Source: Planctomycetota bacterium (GTDB lineage: Bacteria > Planctomycetota > PUPC01 > JACPCR01). Taken from it: a stretch of 64,000 nt of DNA. Numbering within the stretch: position 1 is the stretch's first letter; each line of letters opens with the position of its first letter. Positions 35,451-44,400 of this stretch are shown one piece after another. Below the pieces are notes generated by a model that saw nothing but the letters and a program-made list of their open reading frames with translations, was not told the DNA's origin and made no database searches. Where the stretch lies: positions 1 through 64,000 of the forward strand of contig JAQBXN010000006.1 of NCBI GenBank assembly GCA_027625095.1, in the 5' to 3' direction. The translations under genes were made by a program, and so were the position numbers.

Positions 35451-35724
35451 AAAGGTTGGTTTGGTAGTCTTGAGTGCATTGGATTCGAGATATTATCAAG
35501 TCTGGCTCTTCGGAGACTTTACTGGAGAGGGGGTGGTACTTAAATCGAGCAACCCTGTCTGCACGTCGTGCGTGTACGAATCTGCATATTAGGAGGTTGA
35601 TCGAATTTAATCCTTCGACTTGGGTGACTCTTCAGCGGCAGGAAAAGACAGAATAATTTCTGCCATAGCGTGCCACACTGGACAGTTATGACCTTGGTAA
35701 CTTTGATCCGTCGCTTCACCACCT

Positions 35725-37689
35725 TCATTTACTTTCAGTCAAATTCCTGAGAGTATCTTTCGCCTGCTGTTGAACGGAGATGTCATCATCGCCGAGATGC
35801 TTTTTCACGAGGGGGACGGCCTTCCCATCGTTGTATTCCCTTAGCGCGATCATCACGTTGCGCCGGATCTCCGGGCTTGAATCTTCGGCGAGCTTCTCCA
35901 GCAAGGCATAGGCATCCGGATGCCGTGACTTGCCGAGGACGACGATGGCTTCGCAGCGAACATTGATGTTCTCGTGTTCAAGCTGCTGGACAAGGAGTTG
36001 TCTGGACGCCTCCGTATTTATCTGGCCGAGGGCCCGTACAGCCGGAACCTGCTTTTCCGGGACCTTTAGTAGAAATTCGATGACGCCAAGCCCGTCATCG
36101 CCTTCACGGGCGAGCTTGCTCGCCAAGTCGTCATCTACCCGATTCTTGACGATGAGATTGTCGCGATACGGTTTGAGGTGAGGCAGGGTCTCCAGGGGGT
36201 CGCGAGAATTGGCCCAGTAAATGATCAGCAGAATCACGGCGCCTATGCCAAGAACGAGATGTGGCAGCCAATTGTCTTTCGCCTTCTGGCGGCGTCTTCG
36301 CTTCTTGCTGAATGAGCTGGCCGGCAGCCGTGGGCGTGCATCGTCTGGCCGGATGTTTTCATTTTCGCTCTGTGGTTGCAGCGAACCGATCGCTTCCATG
36401 ATGGCAAGAATTTCACCCACATTCTGAAATCGTTTTGCAGGCTCTTTGGCCATCATTTTCTGAATCATGGGCTCCAGACGATCCGAAATCGCGGTGACGG
36501 AATCAGGGAGCGATGGCAGGTCTTCCTGCCGATGTGCCCGTGAAAGCGATTCAAGGTCGTGCCCGGCGAACGGCGGCTGCCATGCGAACAGGTGATACAT
36601 CACCGCCCCGAGTTCATATACATCACTTGCTTCGGTCGGTACAGAACCTTGATTGCGCTCCGGCGCTCGATAATGAGCCTGGTAGAGTAGCGGGCCTTCG
36701 GGTACGTCCACGAGTTCCGAATCGATTTCGCCCAGTCCGACGTCTACAAGCTTCACCTCGCCATCCGGGCTACGCATGATATTGCCAGGATGGATGCTAC
36801 CGTGGCAGATGCCGAATTCGTGTGCGGCGTTAACCCCACGAAGCACCTGCACCAGGATAGGAATGACTTTATTTGGCGAGAGCGGGTTACCGGAAGCAAG
36901 CGTGCTCTTAAGCGTCTCGCCCTCGAAATAATCCGTCACAGCGTAGCACTGCTTATCGGAAAGAGTGATCTGCCGAATACCGGCCAAATTCGGATGCTTC
37001 AGCGAGATGGTTTGACGCACCTGGCTGAACAGATGGTCCGTGAATTCAGGGTCCAGGCTGCAGCCCTCTGGAAAAAACTTCAGCACCACCGTTTCCCCGG
37101 TGGCCTTTTCCCGGCCTTTCATTGCTTGAGTCAGCCGCCCGTGACCGAGGCGGGTGATGATCTCATATGGAGAAGTGTCGGGATGAATGTAGGCCACCCG
37201 CCGCCTGGAGCGTTCTCCTGAAGGTTCGATTGCGGCGACCGGCTGGGTCTTTGCACGAGGGTCGTCATCCTCATCCGAGCCCTCGGCTGCCTTCTCGGAT
37301 TCTGCCTTCCGCCCGGAGGCTCTTTCTTCAAAAATTACCGGCCCGCTTTCTGTGGAGCGGACGGTCCTGGACTGGATATTTCTTATGCCGTTTATCTGGT
37401 GCTGACTTTTGAGAATTTCCTCGAGTCCCTTGAGCAGCAGCACGACAGGCTTCTTTTCCAGATGAGCTCGCATGAACAGTTCAGCGGCATCTTCGGCGCA
37501 CCGCGCCGCCAATCGGAGTTCATGCAATGATTCCGCCTTTACCAGCTCCCTTTCCTCGACTTTACTCAGCAAACTGTGGACACGATCCTCATCCCCTCCG
37601 GAATGCTGGCTGAGGATTCCGTCGATGTCTTTTTGAGGGACACCAAGGCGTTTGAGCTCAGAGATGACGGTGTTCCAACGAGAGTCCAT
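35725..37689 (-). CDS. Membrane-anchored pseudokinase with HEAT repeats
   Basis: From the ATG at 37689 (AAAGGAAG just upstream) the protein has 654 residues. Residues about 1-165 are a charged, partly coiled N-terminal region. About 175-450 form a Ser/Thr-kinase fold with a VAIK-type Lys (VVLKFF), a YRAPE motif and SDVYELGAVMYHL. The catalytic loop, normally HRDxKPxN, reads HGSIHPGN, so the catalytic Asp is Ser at 298. DFG reads DVG, the glycine-rich loop is degenerate, and the helix-C Glu is Gln. This is a predicted pseudokinase. A membrane segment follows (about 470-490), then a C-terminal domain with HEAT-like repeats (about 540-654). A scaffold or ligand-gated sensor is more likely than an active kinase. 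Confidence 0.85.
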   Translation of the reverse strand: MDSRWNTVISELKRLGVPQKDIDGILSQHSGGDEDRVHSLLSKVEERELVKAESLHELRLAARCAEDAAELFMRAHLEKKPVVLLLKGLEEILKSQHQINGIRNIQSRTVRSTESGPVIFEERASGRKAESEKAAEGSDEDDDPRAKTQPVAAIEPSGERSRRRVAYIHPDTSPYEIITRLGHGRLTQAMKGREKATGETVVLKFFPEGCSLDPEFTDHLFSQVRQTISLKHPNLAGIRQITLSDKQCYAVTDYFEGETLKSTLASGNPLSPNKVIPILVQVLRGVNAAHEFGICHGSIHPGNIMRSPDGEVKLVDVGLGEIDSELVDVPEGPLLYQAHYRAPERNQGSVPTEASDVYELGAVMYHLFAWQPPFAGHDLESLSRAHRQEDLPSLPDSVTAISDRLEPMIQKMMAKEPAKRFQNVGEILAIMEAIGSLQPQSENENIRPDDARPRLPASSFSKKRRRRQKAKDNWLPHLVLGIGAVILLIIYWANSRDPLETLPHLKPYRDNLIVKNRVDDDLASKLAREGDDGLGVIEFLLKVPEKQVPAVRALGQINTEASRQLLVQQLEHENINVRCEAIVVLGKSRHPDAYALLEKLAEDSSPEIRRNVMIALREYNDGKAVPLVKKHLGDDDISVQQQAKDTLRNLTESK

Positions 37690-37936
37690 AACTTCCTTTA
37701 CCAAAGGGCGTGTGCGGTATCGAGTTTAGCCCAGCCGGAAGCCACCGCAAAGACGGGGATGGACGAGACCTCGACACTGTCTAATGGGGCCCCCTTCGGT
37801 ATCTTCGGCCAATGCAAGCAATGTAGCACTGAGGGACGGCGCGCATGGCCTGAATTGAACCGACGCCATTTTGTCTGTATTCAGATTCAAGGATTGAATA
37901 CTGGATTCCCGAACCCTGATACAAAATACCACTCCT

Positions 37937-38938
37937 ATGAAAACCAAAGCCATCAGCTTCCCCGAAAGACTCAGAGCAGAACTCGTTGAAAGAGATCTCC
38001 CGAAACTCAACGACAATCAGGTTCTCGTTCGTTGCACGGTGAGTCATATAAGCACTGGCACTGAGAGCTTCTGTTTCCGCGGTGAGTTCGATGAAGGCAC
38101 GACCTGGGCAAGATGGGTGAAATACCCGTTTTCGCCGGGCTACAGCACTGTCGGCGAAGTGATCGAAATGGGCTCAGCCGTGACAAAGCTGAAGGCCGGC
38201 GACCGTGTCCAGTCCTCCAGCACGCATGCCCAATACCATGTCCTCAACGAGTCTGCTGCGCAGCCGGTTCCAGATTCTATCAGTGACGAAGTTGCGGGTT
38301 GGGCCATTCTCGCCACCACGACGCAGACGGCTTTGCGTCGCGCCCAGTTAGTGATGGGAGATACCGCGGTTGTGATTGGGTTGGGCCCGCTTGGGCAGCT
38401 CGTCACCCGCTATTTGCGCTCGGTCGGACTCAGCAGGATTCTTGCAATTGATACCGTTGCCCATCGTTTGGCTCTGGCAACGTCCGGCGGGGCCACGGAT
38501 GTTTTTATGGGCAGCGCTGCAGACGCAAAGGAGTTTGTCGTGGATGCATGCGACGGAAAACTGGCGGATGTGGTTTTCGACGTCACTGGCCACTGGGCAG
38601 TCCTGCCCTTAGCGCTGCCGCTGGCACGAGATTTTGGCAAGGTTGTCTTACTTGGAGATTCGCCGACGCCGTCCAAACAGCACCTCACCCAGGACGTGCT
38701 CGGACGCCAGGTTACCCTGATCGGCACGCACAGCACCAAGCTGCCGCCTGACCAGGCGCACTGGACCCTGGCAAAGCAAATCCAGCTTTTTTATGAATAT
38801 GTCACACGAGGCGTCTTCAAGACGGATGGACTTATAACGCACCGTTACCGCCCCGAGGAAGCACCCGAGGTCTATCAGAAATTGCAGACGAACAGGACGG
38901 ATACCTTGGGTGTGTTGTTTGATTGGGCATCCGAATAG
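37937..38938 (+). CDS. Zinc-less medium-chain dehydrogenase/reductase
   Basis: The 333-residue protein has the MDR two-domain layout: a GroES-like N-terminal domain, then the nucleotide domain with VIGLGPLGQLVTRYLRSVG and an acidic residue (AIDT) that favours NAD. The catalytic zinc Cys region reads SHISTGTES, so the usual Cys is Ser, and no structural-zinc Cys cluster is present. It belongs to the SxGTE branch that includes sugar-ring and bacteriochlorophyllide dehydrogenases. The substrate is unknown. It starts a rightward run that continues with two DUF1080 genes, the first 73 bases downstream, so a sugar oxidation role is inferred. No strong ribosome binding site is visible. Confidence 0.87.
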   Translation: MKTKAISFPERLRAELVERDLPKLNDNQVLVRCTVSHISTGTESFCFRGEFDEGTTWARWVKYPFSPGYSTVGEVIEMGSAVTKLKAGDRVQSSSTHAQYHVLNESAAQPVPDSISDEVAGWAILATTTQTALRRAQLVMGDTAVVIGLGPLGQLVTRYLRSVGLSRILAIDTVAHRLALATSGGATDVFMGSAADAKEFVVDACDGKLADVVFDVTGHWAVLPLALPLARDFGKVVLLGDSPTPSKQHLTQDVLGRQVTLIGTHSTKLPPDQAHWTLAKQIQLFYEYVTRGVFKTDGLITHRYRPEEAPEVYQKLQTNRTDTLGVLFDWASE

Positions 38939-39011
38939 GGCGGGGGGAGACCTGCCATGCGACTTGCTGAATGAATCGTATCCTTCGCGACTTCCACAGT
39001 GCAGCCATCAA

Positions 39012-39986
39012 ATGAAAAAACACTTTGCTAACGCGATAGTCCTCTGTACAGGAACCGTCCTGTCAGTCTTTGCAGCAGACGCGAAAGGCCCAGTCATCAC
39101 GGATCCTGCAAAGGTGGATGCCGACTATTCAGTTCAGGGCGACTACACCGGAACTATCGGCGAGCAGAAAATCGGCGTCCAGGTCATTGCTCAAGGAGAC
39201 GCACAATTCAACGCGGTGAAGTATCCGGGCGGACTCCCGGGTGATGGCTGGAATGCCGATAAGAAGAATCGTCAGACGGCGACCGGCATGACACAAGAAG
39301 GAAAGACGATCCTCAAGGGCGAGCAATGGTCCGCTGAAATTTCGAACGGCAAACTCGCCCTTCTGGGGGCTGACGGAAAGGAACTGGGACTACTGGACCA
39401 CATTGAGCGAAAGAGTCCGACCCTGGGTGCAGAACCACCCAAAGACGCGGTCATCCTTTTTGATGGCAAAAGCCCCGACAAATGGAAGAACGGCAGTCTG
39501 GACAACGGCCTGCTTAGAGAAGGCCCGCAGACGGCCGACAACTTTGGCGATTTCAAACTTCATCTTGAATTTCGGCTCCCCTACAAGCCAAAGGGCCGGG
39601 GACAGGATCGCGGCAACAGCGGACTTTACATCCTCGATTTGTACGAATGCCAGATTCTGGATTCATTCGGCCTTGAAGGGGCTTTCAACGAATGCGGCAG
39701 CATGTATCGCCAGAAGGCCCCGGATGTAAATATGTGCTTCCCGCCGCTCAAGTGGCAAACCTATGACATCGACTTCTCATCGGCCAAACTGGATGGTGAG
39801 GGCAATAAAAACCAGAAAGCCAAGATTACAGTTCGGCACAATGGCGTCGTCATCCATGACAACTATGAATTCCCGAGCGGCACAGGAAGCCGTACTAAGA
39901 AGAAAGAGTCTTCGGAGGGCCCGCTACTCCTTCAAAACCACGGCAATCCCGTGCGCTTCCAGAATATCTGGATAGTGCCGAAGTAA
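39012..39986 (+). CDS. Secreted DUF1080 (3-keto-disaccharide hydrolase-like) protein
   Basis: The start at 39012 opens a signal peptide (MKKHFANAIVLCTGTVLS, then VFAADA); the longer frame is not secretory. The mature 324-residue precursor has two parts. Residues about 30-150 are a beta-rich domain with QGDYTG...GVQVIAQG...YPGGLPGDGW, which I do not recognise. About 155-324 are the DUF1080 domain (ILFDGKSPDKWKNG, GNSGLYI, NECGSMY, NHGNPVRFQNIWI). DUF1080 has a jelly-roll fold, and some members hydrolyse 3-keto-disaccharides. A paralogue follows directly, and an MDR dehydrogenase precedes it, which would suit the oxidise-then-cleave route. This is inference. Confidence 0.88.
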   Translation: MKKHFANAIVLCTGTVLSVFAADAKGPVITDPAKVDADYSVQGDYTGTIGEQKIGVQVIAQGDAQFNAVKYPGGLPGDGWNADKKNRQTATGMTQEGKTILKGEQWSAEISNGKLALLGADGKELGLLDHIERKSPTLGAEPPKDAVILFDGKSPDKWKNGSLDNGLLREGPQTADNFGDFKLHLEFRLPYKPKGRGQDRGNSGLYILDLYECQILDSFGLEGAFNECGSMYRQKAPDVNMCFPPLKWQTYDIDFSSAKLDGEGNKNQKAKITVRHNGVVIHDNYEFPSGTGSRTKKKESSEGPLLLQNHGNPVRFQNIWIVPK

Positions 39987-40097
39987 GCGTATCCACTTTT
40001 GAGAACAAACAGAGCCTTAATGTTGCCGGACGTCCGTACCACAGTGGCTGCCTTATCCCGAAGGCCGATCTTCGCTTAAGAAAGCGCAGCCACAAAG

Positions 40098-40118
40098 TTC
40101 TCCGCACCTCGCGGAGAA
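40098..40118 (+). terminator. Hairpin between the two DUF1080 genes
   Basis: An 8-bp stem, TTCTCCGC and GCGGAGAA, with a 5-base loop (40098-40105 and 40111-40118) lies between the paralogous genes. No T-tract follows. It could partly end transcription or stabilise the upstream mRNA, giving the two paralogues different levels. Confidence 0.4.
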
Positions 40119-40153
40119 TTCATGAAGTTAGAATCAAATTGAGAGAGGAACAT

Positions 40154-41164
40154 ATGCGACGGAGCCTGATTGCCGCTTCTTCATTTCTAATTTTGGTCAC
40201 CTCCACCTTCGCTGAAGCACCGCAGAAATCACAAAATCTCCAGCAGGGAATCAATGCCGATCCGAAGGAGGTAGAAGATCCTGATTTCAGAATCCAGGGG
40301 GAATATACAGGTAATCTGGATGGCCAAAAGTACGGCGTTCAGGTCATAGCCGATGGCGCCAGTAAATTCTCGGCGGTCTTTTATCCCGGCGGCCTTCCGG
40401 GTGATGGTTGGGATGGAGACAGGAAAAACCGCATTAAAGGCAAAGGGGAGACGAAAGCAGGCACAACGAGGATTAATGCCCCAAACTGGTCTGCAGCCGT
40501 TGCAGATGGAAAGATGATGGTAAAGGCCTCCAAAGACGGTGCTGAAACAGAAGCCGGGATTCTTGAGCGGATTGAGCGAATGAGCGCCACATCTGGCAAG
40601 AAACCGCCTTCAGGGGCAATTGCGCTATTTGACGGGACAAAAGAATCCCTCGAAAAGTGGGAGAACGGAAAGCTGAGTGAAGATGGGTACCTGATGCAGG
40701 GGGTTAAAAGCAAGGACAAATTCGGGGCTTCCACTATTCACCTAGAGTTCCGCCTTCCATACATGCCGTTCGCCCGGGGGCAGGGGCGAGGAAACAGCGG
40801 ATTTTATATGCACGCACGTTATGAAGTGCAGATGCTCGATTCATTCGGTCTGGAAGGAATGCACAACGAATGCGGCGGAATTTATTCCACTAAAGACCCG
40901 GAAATCAATATGTGTTTTCCTCCTCTTTCATGGCAGACCTATGACATCGACTTCATCCCTGCGGAATTCGACGAAAATAACAAAAAGACTGAGAATGCAC
41001 GCATGACTGTTCACCACAATGGCGTCCTCATCCACAAGGACGTGGAATGTGACCACTCAACAACCGCCGCACCCATGCGAGAAGGAAAAGAGGCCGGCCC
41101 ACTGTATTTTCAGAATCATGGAAATCAGGTCCGCTACCGGAATATCTGGGTACTACCCAAGTAG
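40154..41164 (+). CDS. Secreted DUF1080 protein, tandem paralogue
   Basis: The 336-residue precursor starts at 40154 after a GAGAGGA ribosome binding site and a clear signal peptide (MRRSLIAASSFLILVTSTFA). It repeats the architecture of the gene before it: the unknown N-terminal domain (QGEYTG, GVQVIADG, YPGGLPGDGW) and the DUF1080 domain (ALFDGTKESLEKWENG, GNSGFYM, NECGGIY, NHGNQVRYRNIWV). Identity between the two is moderate, so the duplication is old. Both end in VLPK/VPK and carry no membrane anchor. The pair may act on related substrates in the periplasm. Confidence 0.88.
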   Translation: MRRSLIAASSFLILVTSTFAEAPQKSQNLQQGINADPKEVEDPDFRIQGEYTGNLDGQKYGVQVIADGASKFSAVFYPGGLPGDGWDGDRKNRIKGKGETKAGTTRINAPNWSAAVADGKMMVKASKDGAETEAGILERIERMSATSGKKPPSGAIALFDGTKESLEKWENGKLSEDGYLMQGVKSKDKFGASTIHLEFRLPYMPFARGQGRGNSGFYMHARYEVQMLDSFGLEGMHNECGGIYSTKDPEINMCFPPLSWQTYDIDFIPAEFDENNKKTENARMTVHHNGVLIHKDVECDHSTTAAPMREGKEAGPLYFQNHGNQVRYRNIWVLPK

Positions 41165-41230
41165 GCGACCTTTGGCCGACCGGTCGTAGCTACAGACTCC
41201 AGATTCCCTCGCAAAAGGCCGTTGAGCGTT

Positions 41231-41290
41231 CGTAGTGTACGCTTTGGCGTGTTCTGTCTGGAGCGGAAACACGCTAAAGCGTGCACCACG
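41231..41290. repeat. Palindromic repeat element with 23-bp arms
   Basis: The arms (41231-41253 and 41268-41290) pair over 23 bases with three mismatches around a 14-base loop. The core is ACGCTTTGGCGTGTT against AACACGCTAAAGCGT. It lies in a 283-base gap after the second DUF1080 gene. Size and symmetry fit a REP- or MITE-like dispersed element. It would form a strong hairpin in RNA from either strand. Confidence 0.7.
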
Positions 41291-41410
41291 AGCACGTTCG
41301 CCTGGCGCGAAGAATTTATGACCTGGGCTTTCAATGACGAGGATTACTGGAAAGGACTATTAACGTAACGTCAGGCCTCGCCTTCTGCTTGTCTGCATCC
41401 GACAGCACTG

Positions 41411-41443
41411 ATTACTCATTACTCATTACTCATTACTCATTAC
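41411..41443 (+). repeat. Tandem heptamer repeat (ATTACTC), nearly five units
   Basis: Four perfect ATTACTC units and a partial fifth run directly up to the codons before the start of the TPR-CHAT gene. This is the longest of four intergenic clusters of this heptamer in the window. Copy number changes here would alter the spacing of the promoter or leader of that gene. Confidence 0.8.
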
Positions 41444-41447
41444 GTCC

Positions 41448-44400
41448 ATGCGGCGAACATGCTTGATTCTCTGTTTGGCCGTCTGCTCTCCCTGCCTGTC
41501 TGAGGATGGCAAGAGCGCGGAGGATCGTGGGAAGGAAGAGATCCAGAAGCAGCTTGATGCAACAAGAACGCTCAAGGCCCGCATTTCTGCGATGCGGCAA
41601 GAGGGGAAGATCGCACAAGCGATTCCCCTGGCCGAGGCGGTTCTTGCGACCCAGCATCATTTGCTGGGCTCTAATAATCTCGAAGTTGCGGACAGCCTGA
41701 ATTCACTCGGAGAGCTCTATCATTTAACCGGTTCATTCAATAAAGCATTCCCACTCTTTCAGCAGGCACTGAAGATCCGCGAGAAATTTCAGGGAAAGGA
41801 ACACGCGGACGTGCTGCGTACTCAGATAAATATTGCAGACCTTCTTGCGAGATCAGGCAAATTGGATGCTGCTCAGGATCTGTTCGAGAAATGCATTGAA
41901 CTGGAAACCAAAATCAGTGGACCGGAATCGCCCGGCATTGCCGCCAACCTGGAGAGCATCGGTTTTATTCATCAGGAATTTGGCGAGTATGAAGAGGCCG
42001 TTGATTTTATGAAGCGTTCTCTCGCGATGCGGCAGAAATCACTTGGCAGCGAGAATCGCCTGGTTGCGCTCGGAATGTCCAACTTGGCAGTTGCCTATGA
42101 GGCGGCCGGAAAGGAGGCCGAAGCCATCCGATGGCAGGAATTCGCTTACCAGATGCGGGTCAAACTGCTTGGCAAAGAGGACTACGAGGTCGGGGAGAGT
42201 CTTACCCATCTGGCATATCTCTACCAGGGTCAGGAACAATTTCAGAAGGCCCTGAACGCCTGCCAGGATGCTTTTCAGATCCAGAAGAAACAACTGCCGG
42301 AAGGCCACCCATTGATTGCGGCAAATCTGGATCTGCAGGCCAACCTTCAGCTCGTTCTCGGCTCGATAGAAAAAGCGCAGATGCTTGCTGAATCGGCTCT
42401 TGCAATGAGGCGGGAAATATATGGAAACGAACACACCGAGATTGCATCCAGCCTGCGGACGTTAGGTTTGATTTACGCAAAGAAAGAAAATGATAAAGCT
42501 GCCGATCTTCACGAGCGGGCTCTGGCGATGCGTCGATCACTGGTCGGCCCGGAGTCTCCAGAGGTACTCGAGAGCCTTGATGATCTGGTTGTTCTGTACG
42601 AAGAGCTTGGCCACTATGAGAAGGCGCTCCCACACTGCATCGCCGGGGTCAAACTGTCAGAAGAACACCTGAAGGATGATCTTGTCGAGAGAATGTCACG
42701 TCAGGACACGCTCGGTCGCCTTTATGAAGCCACAGGTGACTATCGCAATGCACTCTCTGCATTTCGTGATTCTCTGGCCTTATGCCGGAAAATTCATGGG
42801 GACAAAGGGCCTTCTCTTGCGGCTCACCTGGAGCAGATCGCACGCATTCATTCCGCAATGGGAAGTCGAGAGGAAGCGCTCAAATTTCAGCAAGAAGCCC
42901 TCCTTTTGAAGAAGGACCTCTTTGAAGAAGGAAATCCGGAACTGGCCACGAATTTGGTCAGCGTTGCTTCCCTGCACGAATCCACCGGTAAATTCCAGGA
43001 AGCTCTCACCCAATATAAGAGGGCCTATGCCCTCTTGAAAAAAGAGCATCAAGAGAGCGATCCGAAAGTAGTCGAAGTCATGACCCGGATGGCAAGACTC
43101 TATGACGAACTAGGCGATTTGAATGAAGCACTGCGTCTGACCACAACGATTTTGGAGATCCAGAAGAAAGCATTGGGCGAAGACCATCTGAAAATAGCTG
43201 AATTATTGAATCAGTTGGGCAGCCTGTACCGGAAATTGAAAAAGGTTGACAGGGCATTAGTCGCCTTTCAGGCGGCATTGAATATCCGCAAGAAACATCT
43301 CGGCAAAGACCATATTGACGTTGGCACCAGCATGAACAACCTCGGCAGCCTGGTGCAGGCCATGGGCGACCCGTTCAGCGCGCGGCAGCTTTATGAGTCT
43401 GCCCTGGTGATTTACAAGAAGCACCGTGGAGAAGACCATCCACAACTCATCACCCTCCAGAACAATCTGGCAATTCTGCTCGGTGGACTGGGCGATCGTC
43501 TTGGGGCCAAGGAACTGCTTAAGTCGTCTATGCTGATCGAGGAGAATGTGGCTTACGATCTTCTCGATGTGTTGCCGAGACCGCTGAAGCTCGACTTTAC
43601 AGACAACATGGAGACAACAGCGAATATCTTCTTTTCATTGTTATTAACCTCTTCGGTTGCTTTGAGAGAAGATAATTCGAACAAATTGATTGAGTTTGCC
43701 TGGCAGCGAAAAAATCTACTTGCTGATTTTGCATTACCAAAAGGAAATGCGGTCACTTCTTATGAGAATAAAGAAGCCGGTTTCCTCGCAGAGGAACTTC
43801 GAACCGCTCGTAATACTTTATCAGAGCTGACCTTTTCTCCGCAGCCGGAGTTGAAGGGAAAGCAACTCAGCTTGCGGCGAAAAGAGCAAAAACTTGAAAT
43901 TCAACGGTTAGAGGTGGAATTGAGTCGGCAGAGCGCTTCGTTCGCAGGGCAGCGTAAGGTAGAGGTCGCAAATGCGAAAGATTTACAGGAAGTGCTGCCG
44001 GAGAATTGTGCGTTATTGGAATTCTATACCATCCGATGGTGTGATTTTGAGCGGCAGCGATTCAAGGGCCAACACATCATCGGGTTATCTCTAAGCAAGA
44101 GCCGTGGGGTTCGGCTGGTCGACATCGGTGACGTTGACGATCTCACGACGCTTATTGCTGAGTTTCGAAAGGAAATATCCGAGCCTGATTCTAATAAAAA
44201 TGCATCTTTGCTTACCGGTGCAGGCCGGAGACTATTCGACAGCCTGATTGCGCCCTTCAAATTCCGTCTTGACGGAATTCGTAAAATAATCATAGCCCCG
44301 ACAGATGCTCTGAACCTGTTGCCATTTGAAGCTTTGTCCACGACTGCTGTGAAATTTTTTGGCGATGAATTTGAAATAGGCTACGTGACTACCGGGCCTG

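Noticed and set aside
41411-41443. Possible CRISPR array
   Set aside because: The units are 7 bases with no spacers, and no cas genes occur in the window.
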